NCBI GenBank assembly: GCA_041739035.1
Contig: JBGSOQ010000172.1
Location: 5,040-69,039 of the forward strand
Length of the DNA: 64,000 nucleotides
Direction of reading: 5' to 3'
Origin: XYD12-FULL-36-8 sp041739035
GTDB lineage: Bacteria > Bacteroidota > Ignavibacteria > Ignavibacteriales > Ignavibacteriaceae
Under the pieces are notes generated by a model that worked only from the letters and a program-made list of their open reading frames with translations, had not been told where the DNA came from and made no database searches. This document shows positions 45,050 to 53,305 of this stretch, in pieces (the first letter of the stretch is position 1; every line of letters begins with the position of its first letter). The translations under genes were made by a program, and so were the position numbers.

Positions 45050-45712
45050 CTATAAATAAAATTCTTCTAAATCTCTCTGCCTAATTTTTACAGCAGGTAT
45101 GCCATAAGCGAGGATATTGTCTTCAATGTCTCTTAAAACGATTGAATGAGCACCAATGACTGCATTACTTCCAATGGCAATTTTATGTTTTATGGAACAA
45201 CCTATACCAATAAATGATAAATTACCAATTTTTACATTTCCACCAGTTGCAGTATTCGGGGAAATATTAACATAATCATTTAAGTAATTATCATGATCAA
45301 CTGAAGCGTTTGTATTTATAATGCAGTGGTTTCCAATAATTGTGTCTGCATTAATCGAAACACCTGCCATTATTACTGTGCCTTCACCAATTTGAACATA
45401 TGGTGAAATATTTGCTGCGGGATGTATTGCTTTTATAAACTTAAACTTTGGCTCAATTTTTAGAATGTATTCGGTGACTTTCTTTCTTCTATAATTGCTC
45501 CCAATTGCAACAATACCTTGATAAATATTTAATTTATTTGTAAGAGCACGCAGATCCTCATCACTTCCTATAACTTTGTATTTATTAAAAATCACTTTCT
45601 CTTTCTCTTCTGAAATTAAACCAGCGATTCTATAACTATTCATTTTTTCTATGATATCTAGTACAACTTTAGCGTGTCCAGAAGAACCAAATACTAGGAT
45701 ATTTTTGCTCAT
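45050..45712 (-). CDS. PglD/NeuD-like sugar O/N-acetyltransferase
   Basis: This 220-residue protein has an N-terminal Rossmann-like domain (ILVFGSSGHAKVVLDII at about 5-21) and a C-terminal left-handed beta-helix of hexapeptide repeats. The catalytic His is in the NASVDHD stretch at about 134-140 and the helix ends with IPAVKIR. Relatives acetylate UDP-4-amino-sugars made by a PglE-type aminotransferase, which is the gene just upstream (14-base gap). Together they probably form a 4-acetamido sugar. A matching PglF-type dehydratase is not in the window. Confidence 0.88.
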   Translation of the reverse strand: MSKNILVFGSSGHAKVVLDIIEKMNSYRIAGLISEEKEKVIFNKYKVIGSDEDLRALTNKLNIYQGIVAIGSNYRRKKVTEYILKIEPKFKFIKAIHPAANISPYVQIGEGTVIMAGVSINADTIIGNHCIINTNASVDHDNYLNDYVNISPNTATGGNVKIGNLSFIGIGCSIKHKIAIGSNAVIGAHSIVLRDIEDNILAYGIPAVKIRQRDLEEFYL

Positions 45713-45726
45713 TGTTACCTTGGATA

Positions 45727-46827
45727 CTATTTGTTTTTGTTCATTTTGAATTTTTTTATTTTCTCGCAGATAAATTTAATCTGATTTTTCGTTAATTCTG
45801 GATAACTTGGTAATAAAATAACCTGGTTATGCAGAATTTTTGCATTCGTAACATCACAGTCAATATTTGAGAGATGTTGGTGACTGGTTATTGGGTAAAA
45901 CATAGGCCGTGTTTCAATCTGGTTTTCATAAAGAAACAACTCTAACTTTTCTTTCTCATGAATTGTAAAATCAATTAATCTTAGAGCAAACATCCATTGT
46001 GCATGACTCGTATTAGCTTCCATTTTTTGAAATGATACTTTTTCTAGATCTTTCAATTCATTTTGATAATTATAGAAAATTTCTGCTTTTTTTTCTTGAA
46101 TTATAGATAATACTTCGAGTTGTCCTAATAATAAAGCTGCCTGAATATTTGTCATTCGATAATTATATCCGAGCTTATCATGAAGATAGCGGCGGGAAGA
46201 TTGTCCTTGTCCTTTTACGGAATTTAAATATTCAAATAGACTCTCGTCATTTGTAAAAACTGCGCCACCTTCACCGCTTGTAATAGTTTTATTTCCGAAG
46301 AAGGAGACAGAAGAAATTAACGATTCAGATCCAGAGAATTTACCTTCATATTTTCCTAGAAATCCCTCGCAATTATCTTCTACAAATATTACTTCTGGGA
46401 ATTTTCTTCTTAAGAGTGGTACATTTATTATATTACCTAGATTATGAACTACTAAAATGGCTGTGTTTGTATCAATAGAATTTAATTTTGATAAATCAAA
46501 ATTCCATGTACTTGGATTTGCATCTTTAGGAAATAATTCATAACCACCAGAAAAAAGAAAACTATTCCATGCTGCCACGTAAACATTATTTGGGACAATT
46601 AATTTATTTACATTAGGATACTTGTATTTTAACCCCAAAGCTACTAAGTGTGTTGCAGCGGTACCATTATTCACAAGTATAACATATTTGGCTGCTGTTA
46701 TTTCTTTTAGTTTTTCTTTAGCTTTGTCTAAATAAATTCCGTTGGATGAAATCCAAGTACTATCCAATGCATCATGTGCATATTTAAGTATCTCTTTATT
46801 TAAATAAGGTTTATAAACAGGAATCAT
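45727..46827 (-). CDS. DegT/DnrJ/EryC1-type sugar aminotransferase (PglE-like)
   Basis: This 366-residue PLP enzyme opens with the family signature PVYKPYLNKE, has NNGTAATHLVALGL at about 53-66 and HNLGN (about 129-133, equivalent of the usual HLYG/HNFG), a conserved EDNCEGFLG, and the PLP-binding lysine in FFGNKTITSGEGG at about 180-192. It transfers an amino group from glutamate to a 4-keto sugar nucleotide. It is the first gene of the minus-strand block and is followed by the PglD-like acetyltransferase gene. Confidence 0.9.
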   Translation of the reverse strand: MIPVYKPYLNKEILKYAHDALDSTWISSNGIYLDKAKEKLKEITAAKYVILVNNGTAATHLVALGLKYKYPNVNKLIVPNNVYVAAWNSFLFSGGYELFPKDANPSTWNFDLSKLNSIDTNTAILVVHNLGNIINVPLLRRKFPEVIFVEDNCEGFLGKYEGKFSGSESLISSVSFFGNKTITSGEGGAVFTNDESLFEYLNSVKGQGQSSRRYLHDKLGYNYRMTNIQAALLLGQLEVLSIIQEKKAEIFYNYQNELKDLEKVSFQKMEANTSHAQWMFALRLIDFTIHEKEKLELFLYENQIETRPMFYPITSHQHLSNIDCDVTNAKILHNQVILLPSYPELTKNQIKFICEKIKKFKMNKNK

Positions 46828-47656
46828 CTACATAAATCCCTTCTAAATGTAAAACTGAATGATTAAAGTAATTAATATTTTTTTTAAACTTGGTTGATTC
46901 ATTGTAGGGCTTAAAAAATAATTATCCCTTCCACAAAACCATAAGCATGAAGATTTATTTTATTAGGAGTGAGACGTTTGGCCTCATAGTGTATAATATA
47001 CATGCTGCTTACAAGTCCAATCACAGCTCCGCCACGTGAGTTACACTGCGGTAGAAAATAAAAAAATAACATGGAATTGCCCCAGATGAAAGTACACTTT
47101 TAAGCTTAAAATATTTAAAAATTTTATTAATTCTGATAAATTTACTAGATAAATTGATTCTGACATAGTATTTAAAAGTATAATCTATGTCATAAAAAAA
47201 TATTTTAACCATTTCTTCCCGTTTCTTAAGATTTCCAGTATTCTGTGGGCTTAATAATTTCCCTTCAAAGATCTGAGTGTAGTTCCAAGTCCACCAGCTA
47301 AAAAAAGAATTAATTTTAAACGATAATGGATGTTAATCCCGCAACTGTGTACGAGACAGGGTTTTTAATTAGTAAAATTAATGTTTTTTATGATCAAATT
47401 TTGGTTTTAACGAAAAGTTTTCTTATTCAAGCACCCGATAGTAGAATGACGATTTGCGTTTGATGATTGATAATTGCTGATGTTCCGGCTTCATTCCGGG
47501 GACTTCTGACTTCGTTCTTCTAACTTCGCCAGACAGGTCGCCGAGACAGGTTCCGTCTTCGTCAATAAATTGACTCCGCCGAGACAGGATTTTGATCCGT
47601 CAATTCTTCGGGACAGGCTGTTTCACGTTTAACTTTTCTCCGCTCAGTTTTCATTA
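46828..47656. other. Region upstream of the polysaccharide block
   Basis: This 0.8-kb gap lies upstream of the first gene of the block, so it should contain its promoter, but I cannot point to a clear consensus. Positions 46860-47330 are AT-rich with no supported gene. Positions 47335-47620 contain short GACAGG-type repeats (for example ACGAGACAGG at 47350, GCCGAGACAGG at 47531) and GACTTCGTTCTTC-like low-complexity text. Confidence 0.5.
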
Positions 47657-48355
47657 TCATTTAATCAAAGAATTATTTCGTCCATTAAAAATATCTTCGG
47701 CTATAGTAGAAAGATCTTCCTTAAATTTAAGCGGGTCAGGTTTATTTATCCATTTAATAAGATTCAGCTTATCTAATGGGAAAGAGCTAAGGATTTCAAA
47801 AATGGAGAGAGGATCAACTCCGGCTTCTTTATTTTTTGCCTCTGTAATAATTTCTTTAAAATTGCACTTATAATTTTTACAAATTGTCCAGATATCGGCT
47901 ATATCTTTGGGTTCAAATCTGTAAAGCGCAGAAAATTTATTTGAGAGAATATTTCTGAGACTATCAATTTTACCAAGCACGATGTCATAATTAAATTCAC
48001 CATAATGAGGGGCAACATCGTTGACCAGGTCAATTTTTAATTCGAGATGATCTTTTGAAATGAAAAACTGCATAAAATTATTTGATCGGTTTAGCTTTTG
48101 TTTATCGATAATAAAACTATGTTTTGTCTGTAATTCATTTAGTTTTTCATAAAAAGAAGTGCAATAATCGCTAAAGGAGCTATCATCATTTACGAATAGA
48201 TCGAGATCATCGGAATAGCGGTGGTTATAATAAAATCGGCTAAGAGGAGTACCACCTGTCAGATAAAAGGGTAGCTTTAATTCTCTTAATATACTCAGGA
48301 TCCCATCCTGAAAGGGGTAAAGGCTCTTTGAATAAGATGCATCGAATTCGTTCAT
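47657..48355 (-). CDS. AbiEii-type nucleotidyltransferase toxin
   Basis: This 232-residue protein has the AbiEii/AbiGii signature: FYLTGGTPLSRFYYNHRYSDDLDLFV at about 31-56, in which GGTxLS and DDLDLF carry the nucleotide and metal-binding residues. A later KIDLVND and NKFSALYRFEPKDIADIWTICK (about 134-160) also match. In characterised type IV TA systems these enzymes add nucleotides to tRNA or other targets. It overlaps the preceding gene by 116 bases, which is unusually long. The family call is strong; toxicity is not shown. Confidence 0.85.
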   Translation of the reverse strand: MNEFDASYSKSLYPFQDGILSILRELKLPFYLTGGTPLSRFYYNHRYSDDLDLFVNDDSSFSDYCTSFYEKLNELQTKHSFIIDKQKLNRSNNFMQFFISKDHLELKIDLVNDVAPHYGEFNYDIVLGKIDSLRNILSNKFSALYRFEPKDIADIWTICKNYKCNFKEIITEAKNKEAGVDPLSIFEILSSFPLDKLNLIKWINKPDPLKFKEDLSTIAEDIFNGRNNSLIK

Positions 48356-48611
48356 ATCTATCCTTTAATTCCTTGTTTCTCATTCTGTTTATTACAGCAG
48401 GTACTAATATCTCTTTCAATACATCAACTCCCAAAATATCGAGTAAATCAGGCCAGTTCAATCTTTCGAGCATACGGTTAATTACAAGATCATATTCGTA
48501 TTTATTAATAACATCAAGCTGCATATCCACAACTTTATCCAGGGGAAGCAGTTCGATATTATAATCCCAGAATATTTTTTTTAGAGTAGTGAATTTTTCT
48601 TCGCGTGACAT
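48240..48611 (-). CDS. Probable partner/antitoxin of the AbiEii-type protein (DUF6922-like)
   Basis: This 123-residue protein begins with FTTLKKIFWDYNIELLPLDK and has two helical repeats (NRMLERLNWPDLLDILGVDVLKEIL; NRMRNKELKDRYERIRCILF). The layout resembles the short DUF6922-type proteins encoded just before AbiEii nucleotidyltransferases; I judge this by eye. Its last 38 codons overlap the toxin gene in another frame, so the two proteins are likely to be translated in a coupled way. Function inferred from position only. Confidence 0.6.
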   Translation of the reverse strand: MSREEKFTTLKKIFWDYNIELLPLDKVVDMQLDVINKYEYDLVINRMLERLNWPDLLDILGVDVLKEILVPAVINRMRNKELKDRYERIRCILFKEPLPLSGWDPEYIKRIKATLLSDRWYSS

Positions 48612-48733
48612 TAATTAAATATTACCTGTTTTGGAGTCATTGTAATTAATTGTAATATTTACTACCTGTTCCGTTTTGCGGGGTTATATTGCCCTGGCGG
48701 CAGACAGGTTCCTTTGCGGCTAATTCATGAATT

Positions 48734-48937
48734 TTAACCTGCATTATAAAGAGCTTCGAAATCTAATAGTTTGGCTTTTCCCTCTTTAACAGCTTTAAAT
48801 CTTTCTTTAACCTCTTGGATCCATGCCACCCTCACTTCTTCGTTTTCCTGTTCAAGACTTGCAAGTATTAACTCTGCAAATACTACTCTTTCATTTACCG
48901 GCATCTTTAGTGCTTCTTCAAAGAGTTTTTTATCCAT
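48734..48937 (-). CDS. Addiction-module antitoxin, orphan
   Basis: A short acidic helical protein (MDKKLFEEALKMPVNERVVFAELILASLEQ...VKEGKAKLLDFEALYNAG) of the addiction-module component group (TIGR02574-like). I chose the start at 48937 because an AGG stands 10 bases upstream and family members begin with the MDKKLFEEA-like segment; a longer frame opens at 48982. The usual RelE/ParE toxin partner is not encoded next to it: downstream are repeats and the AbiEii pair. It may be an orphan antitoxin. Confidence 0.65.
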   Translation of the reverse strand: MDKKLFEEALKMPVNERVVFAELILASLEQENEEVRVAWIQEVKERFKAVKEGKAKLLDFEALYNAG

Positions 48938-48965
48938 ATTATTAACCTGTTTAATTATTAATTTA

Positions 48966-49067
48966 TTATATTGAACTAGCAATTTTTAGAAAAAAAACGT
49001 TAAAATCTGTCAAGTTTTTAATTTTCTTGATGATTTCTCTGTACTTAAAGCCAGCAAGTTTTCCCAA
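48966..49067 (-). pseudogene. Truncated hicA remnant
   Basis: On the minus strand these bases encode GKLAGFKYREIIKKIKN, which is the N-terminal helix of HicA toxins, then LTDFNVFFLKIASSI and a stop. The catalytic His region and everything after it are missing, and there is no ATG (TTG at 49067). It follows the intact HicB-like gene at 49085, the expected place for its toxin. The toxin gene has been lost by truncation. Confidence 0.65.
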
Positions 49068-49084
49068 ATTTCAAATCCTCTGAA

Positions 49085-49318
49085 TTAAATACCTACCACA
49101 AGGGGATAATCGAATTTTATTTTGGTATCAAATATTTTCAGGTTCTGTTTTACCTTTTCGTCAGCTGCTTCTAATAGTTTTTTAGCAACGTCACGGGCAA
49201 TTTCAATTGTTTCTGTAATTGTTCTTCCCTGTGCAACCAAACCTTGAATATCTTCTGAAGCAGCTAGGTAGCAGCCCTCAGGCAGTTTTTCTATATGTAT
49301 ATTTATAATTTTTTCCAT
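49085..49318 (-). CDS. hicB: HicB-type antitoxin whose toxin partner is broken
   Basis: A 77-residue HicB/DUF1902-like protein (IHIEKLPEGCYLAASEDIQGLVAQGRTITETIEIARDVAKKLLEA) with the typical strand-strand-strand-helix order and an aspartate-rich C-terminal strand (IFDTKIKFDYPLVV). Length is full. A truncated hicA lies 17 bases downstream. It may persist as an orphan antitoxin. Confidence 0.8.
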   Translation of the reverse strand: MEKIINIHIEKLPEGCYLAASEDIQGLVAQGRTITETIEIARDVAKKLLEAADEKVKQNLKIFDTKIKFDYPLVVGI

Positions 49319-49734
49319 AGATGTTTAATATGTTTTCAGTAAAAAATAATCAATCTAAGTTCGAACTTCAAGGTAACTATGTATAATGTCCCGGCTGCTG
49401 TAGCCTGCGGTTTTTCTAACCACTTTGCTTTAAAAAGAGCCTAATTACGTTCCCGCTTTGCGGGGTATGAGTAATAAGTATAAAGTACTAAGTATTGAGT
49501 AATGAGTAAAAAGTAAAAGGTTAAAGATCAAAAGTAAAAATTAGTAAGGATAAAAGATAAATTATAAATGATAAGTTTGAAAGTTAGTAAAGTTAGTAAA
49601 GTTAAAAGGAATTAGGAGACGGAAGTCAGAATATAGTAGATAGAATTTAGTAAATAGTATATTAGCTCTCGACCCGCTAACTTACAATTAACTACTTACT
49701 TTTCCCATTCCAGCTAAATGTGATGTTCATCATA
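49319..49734. repeat. Low-complexity gap and copy 1 of a 164-bp duplication
   Basis: No gene is seen. Positions 49465-49600 are low-complexity AAGTATTGAGTAATGAG and AAAGTTAGTAAAGTT repeats. From 49601 to about 49764 lies a segment repeated at 50558-50721; it runs into the 3' end of the next nucleotidyltransferase gene. Confidence 0.65.
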
Positions 49735-49764
49735 TTAATAAATTTTAATACCATCTTTTTTAAT
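49601..49764. repeat. 164-bp direct repeat, copy 1
   Basis: GTTAAAAGGAATTAGGAGAC through ATACCATCTTTTTTAAT is repeated at 50558-50721 with only a handful of changes. The copy includes the last codons of the nucleotidyltransferase gene at 49735, so copy 2 carries a severed 3' tip of that gene. Confidence 0.8.
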
Positions 49765-50055
49765 AAACTTTATCACTTCTTGCTCCTCGTTAAAAAACTC
49801 GGTTTCAGAGAAGCACACCACTTCAAATAAAGAATTCTGTTTCTGGACTTCGTGAAAGATTTCAAATGCTTCGTTAAAAGGAGAGCCATTTCGAATTTTA
49901 TCAAGCACTATAGCAACATCTATATCGCTGTGCTCAGAAGCATTTCCTTTAATATACGATCCGAAGATATAAGCTGCTTTTATGCTATGCTTCCGTGCAA
50001 GCTTACCAATAATATTTCTCACCTTATTTACTATTTCATCTGTTGCATAATCCAT
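49735..50055 (-). CDS. Minimal nucleotidyltransferase (MNT), partner of the HEPN gene
   Basis: A 106-residue MNT-type protein with AAYIFGSYIKGNASEHSDIDVAIV at about 29-52: GSx10DxD with both aspartates. The C-terminal region (FFNEEQEVIKFIKKDGIKIY) is normal for the family. It overlaps the upstream HEPN gene by 25 bases. In studied HEPN/MNT modules the MNT protein counters the HEPN RNase, in some cases by nucleotidylating it. Confidence 0.82.
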   Translation of the reverse strand: MDYATDEIVNKVRNIIGKLARKHSIKAAYIFGSYIKGNASEHSDIDVAIVLDKIRNGSPFNEAFEIFHEVQKQNSLFEVVCFSETEFFNEEQEVIKFIKKDGIKIY

Positions 50056-50420
50056 TTGATCAGCTCCTTCGTAAAAATAATTATATCCGCAGAAAATTCT
50101 TTTGTCATCCCCCTGGAAAGTTCGGCAATATCTTCCTTATAACGGGCAGTAATGTAGTATTGAGAAAGAAAATCCATCTTAATCAACTGTTCTTCATTAA
50201 GTTCCTTTATTAATCCTGCGTTTTCCGCCAATCGTCGCAAATTGTGAATTGGTAATATTTCTTCTCCCAAATTATTTATGAAAGCTTTTATAACTTTTTC
50301 AATAGCTTGCTGACACATAAAGATTGCATAAATATAACGTCCTGTATTTAGCATCGCATCTGCAGTTTGCAAATCGTAATCAACTCGTTCCAGCCATTTT
50401 TTTGTTTTATCGGTGATCAT
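50031..50420 (-). CDS. HEPN-domain protein (PF05168-type)
   Basis: This 129-residue all-helical protein matches the HEPN family: WLERVDYDLQTADAMLNTGRYIYAIFMCQQAIEKVIKAF at about 9-47, the classic opening, then HNLRRLAENAGL and YYITARYKEDIAELSRG. It does not show a clear RxxxxH RNase motif, so it may be a non-nuclease binding member. It precedes and overlaps the MNT gene. Confidence 0.82.
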   Translation of the reverse strand: MITDKTKKWLERVDYDLQTADAMLNTGRYIYAIFMCQQAIEKVIKAFINNLGEEILPIHNLRRLAENAGLIKELNEEQLIKMDFLSQYYITARYKEDIAELSRGMTKEFSADIIIFTKELIKWIMQQMK

Positions 50421-50771
50421 ATTTAGAATTTATTATTAGTTCAAAATTAAGATTTTTCTTGATCAAAGTTATGACAAAAAAGGGAAGCGTAGAAGTTGGT
50501 TAAAGGATAATTAAGTTAGAAAGTTAGTAAAGTTAGAAAGTTAGTAAAGTTTTTAAAGTTAAAAGGAATTAGGAGACAGAAGTCAGAATATAGTAGATAG
50601 AATATAGTAAATAGCATATTACCTCTCGACCCGCTAACTTACAATTAACTACTTACTTTTACCTTTCCAGCTAAATGTGATGTTCATCATTTTAATAAAT
50701 TTTAATACCATCTTTTTTAATTATTTGGGGTTCTAATTGCATATTAATTTTAATTAGCAGCAGTCAGCACA
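50421..50771. repeat. Gap with copy 2 of the 164-bp duplication
   Basis: AAAGTTAGTAAAG repeats lead into the duplicated segment at 50558-50721. After it the sequence leaves homology with the nucleotidyltransferase gene at ATTATTTGGGG. No gene is seen. Confidence 0.7.
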
Positions 50772-51191
50772 TTAAATTTCACAATAATTTTTTACCAGTA
50801 TAAGAAATCTTTTGAAATCGTTTAAACGGTTATTAACTATATCAGTCAAAACATTTAGATCTAAAGTCAGATATTCATGGCTTAAACGGTTCCTAAATCC
50901 AACCATCTGATTTAAAAGTTTTTTATCATCTTCATTTATTAACTTTTTAATAAAAAGAATTTCAGTAATATCGGAATAAGTTTCCCATTGAGAGTCGAAA
51001 TCCGCCGATACAATATGCGCGAATATATCGAATAAATTTTGTATGGTAAGATAAATTCCTCTTTCAACAATCCAGAGAATATCAAGATCAGCTTTCAAGC
51101 TTTCTTCTGAAATTCCTCTATGCTTTTCAAGGTTCTCAATACTCCGTATTACTGCAGCAAGATTTTTCTTTATTCTTTCTATATCAGGCAT
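50772..51191 (-). CDS. hepT: HepT-type HEPN RNase toxin (DUF86)
   Basis: A 139-residue DUF86 protein: N-terminal IERIKKNLAAVIRSIENLEKH, then FRNRLSHEYLTLD at about 106-118. This is the R-x4-H-x-Y motif of HepT: Arg and His form the RNase site and the Tyr is the residue that MntA modifies in characterised type VII systems. It overlaps the mntA-like gene by 8 bases with the nucleotidyltransferase gene first. All key residues are present. Confidence 0.9.
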   Translation of the reverse strand: MPDIERIKKNLAAVIRSIENLEKHRGISEESLKADLDILWIVERGIYLTIQNLFDIFAHIVSADFDSQWETYSDITEILFIKKLINEDDKKLLNQMVGFRNRLSHEYLTLDLNVLTDIVNNRLNDFKRFLILVKNYCEI

Positions 51192-51612
51192 AGCGGTTTA
51201 ATTTATTTAGTAGATAATAGGTTCTGATCTTTCTGAAGTTTTCATTATCAATAAAGATTTTGCGACTTTTATTCTCAAAAGCAATCCTATTAAATTTATT
51301 TTTATCAAAAAGCAGCTTCCCGGTATTAATTATGCGGTTAGTAATCAACGGAGGCGCAGTATTTAGTACAACTATATCAATTTTATCGGTATGCAGCAGA
51401 TTTGTCAGTGCGGCTGCAATTGAACTTTCGTATCCATATGGAAATTGTTTCAAATCATTTTTATTAAAATCATCAAATAAATAAACAGCTATATCTATAT
51501 CATGATATTGAGCTCTTTGAACAAACGATCCAAAAATATAAGCAAAGCTTATTTCGGGTCGGCTTTGAAGAAAATCATTTAGTTTACTTTGAATTTGTTT
51601 TTTGCTGTTCAT
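51184..51612 (-). CDS. mntA: MntA-type nucleotidyltransferase antitoxin
   Basis: A 142-residue protein with AYIFGSFVQRAQYHDIDIAVYLFDDF at about 24-49: GSF-x9-DID with the catalytic aspartates. The following FPYGYESSIAAALTNLL and DKIDIVVLNTAPP match MntA proteins. In the type VII system MntA adds AMP to a tyrosine of HepT. The downstream overlapping gene is a clear HepT. This is the better defined of the two neighbouring HEPN/MNT modules. Confidence 0.88.
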   Translation of the reverse strand: MNSKKQIQSKLNDFLQSRPEISFAYIFGSFVQRAQYHDIDIAVYLFDDFNKNDLKQFPYGYESSIAAALTNLLHTDKIDIVVLNTAPPLITNRIINTGKLLFDKNKFNRIAFENKSRKIFIDNENFRKIRTYYLLNKLNRYA

Positions 51613-52159
51613 GTTTCAAAATTATTATTACTCATTTTAAATGTAAAGCCATTTATTTGTTTTTGCATACTGAATACTGCCTACTGTCGATTGTTTGCTG
51701 TCTACTGAAGCCCTTTCACGTCTCGCTTCTAACCTTTCACTCCGAAACTGGGTCGGGGCAGGCTTTTCACGTTTGCCATTTCACAACAATAAAGATCTCT
51801 CTCTGATTTGTCCGATAACCACTCGTGGAATCAGATTCGAGATGACATTTGTAATTTTTTCTGCCTACTGCACCCCTTTCACGTTTGCCCTTTCACCTCT
51901 ATGCGCTATTTTTTTCCTCCCAGAGCAGCGTCAAAACACTATTGTAGTTTTTCATCACTATATTCTGTTCCCAAAGGTAGTTGTAGGTTAAGCGCAAACT
52001 AAGAATTATAAATTGTAAATGATAAATTATGCCAAAGGCAACTGGGTTCAGTCTGCAGTCGGCAGTATTCAATTAAAAATTAAAAATTAAAAATTCAAAA
52101 TTATAAACTGGAAATTAAGCACTTAGAATTAAGCATTAAGAATTAAGTATTAAGAATTA
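51613..52159. repeat. Low-complexity and repeat-derived gap
   Basis: No gene is supported. It contains TTTCACGTTTGCC-like short repeats, a fragment of the GATTCGAGATGACAT repeat (about 51810-51870) and AATTAAAAATTAAAAATT and AAGAATTAAGTATTAAG runs before 52159. Confidence 0.65.
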
Positions 52160-53305
52160 TCAGTTCATTCTTCGTACTTTGATCCACCGTTTAAAGAAGG
52201 GATCGTCTATTTCGTATCCAGCTGTTGATTTAATTATAAAACCACTTTGCATTAATCTTTTTAAGCTGCTGAAAACAGTACTTGAAGCGCCCATATCATG
52301 CAGCTTGGAAAACTCTTCGGATAAAGGTGAGTTATCTGAAAGCGACATTCCTATTAGAAGCTTCATATCAGTTCTATTTAAGGTATTCCATAAGCGTTCA
52401 TAGTCAATATCGTGATAGAGTATTATCTCGTCAACAGCCATTTCAACGGGATTTTCAATTGTGCTGTTATTTAATAATAATTGCCATGTGGTAAATGCCA
52501 GCTGCTGTGTATAATAAGGATGACATTTTGTTATCTCCAGCAACTTTACCGAAAGGGGATTATAGTCTTTGGTTATTTTTTTGAAATTATTGGAAAGGTA
52601 GGCCAGGAACTCATCATAAGGAATTTTACCTAAGGGAAATAGATAACCAAAATGATAGAAGGGTGATTTTTTCTTTTCAAAAATGTCTCTGATTAAAGAT
52701 TCCTGGCTGCCAAGAAATACATAATTTATGTTCTGGTGATGCTGCATTATAGAGCGAAGAAGTCTGTCAGTGTCTTTTCCTATCCGTTTAATTTCCTGGA
52801 ACTCATCCAAAATAACTACGGGTTTTACTTTAGAGCTGCCTAAATTTTCAATAAGATTTAATACATCCTCAATAGCAGTCTGTTCCGAACTTAAAGCTAA
52901 TGGTTTGTAGGAAACATCAATTTCATTTGTTACCGGGTTTAATGTTATTTGCGGGGTAATTCTAAAGTTTTTTATCAGATCCTTTATCTTCTGCAACGGA
53001 TAAACTCTGTATACGCGCTTTAATAATTGTGATGCAAAATCTTGAGGTGTAGTAATCAGCTGCAGGTCTAATAATATATAAGGTCTTTTTGTTTTTTTTA
53101 CTGTCTTAATAATTAGACTAGTTTTACCGTATCTGCGCGGACTTATGATTATGAGATGATTAGCACTGTTAAGCGCATCATTTACTTTCCGAATTTCTTC
53201 AATCCTATTTGTAAAATAAGGTTCTTCCACGATGCTGCCGAATTTAAATGGATTTTTTCCGGCAGATTCAGATCTCACTTTACCTAACATTTTTCTTTCC
53301 GACAA
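52160..53305 (-). CDS. AAA-type P-loop ATPase (archaeal-ATPase-like)
   Basis: A 381-residue protein of the ATPase group that is often found in archaea and repeat-rich bacteria. The Walker A is SPRRYGKTS (about 55-63), Walker B is VVILDEFQE (about 165-173), a sensor region VFLGSQES follows, and a C-terminal winged-helix part lies at about 310-380. The PFKFGSIVEEPYFTNR opening is typical. The cellular role of the family is not established; it is sometimes linked to mobile or defence regions. It stands alone. Confidence 0.83.
   Translation of the reverse strand: MSERKMLGKVRSESAGKNPFKFGSIVEEPYFTNRIEEIRKVNDALNSANHLIIISPRRYGKTSLIIKTVKKTKRPYILLDLQLITTPQDFASQLLKRVYRVYPLQKIKDLIKNFRITPQITLNPVTNEIDVSYKPLALSSEQTAIEDVLNLIENLGSSKVKPVVILDEFQEIKRIGKDTDRLLRSIMQHHQNINYVFLGSQESLIRDIFEKKKSPFYHFGYLFPLGKIPYDEFLAYLSNNFKKITKDYNPLSVKLLEITKCHPYYTQQLAFTTWQLLLNNSTIENPVEMAVDEIILYHDIDYERLWNTLNRTDMKLLIGMSLSDNSPLSEEFSKLHDMGASSTVFSSLKRLMQSGFIIKSTAGYEIDDPFFKRWIKVRRMN

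Noticed and set aside
47021..47212. 63-residue open frame upstream of the polysaccharide block
   Set aside because: Composition follows the AT-rich DNA, with no domain, no ribosome binding site and no conserved neighbour.
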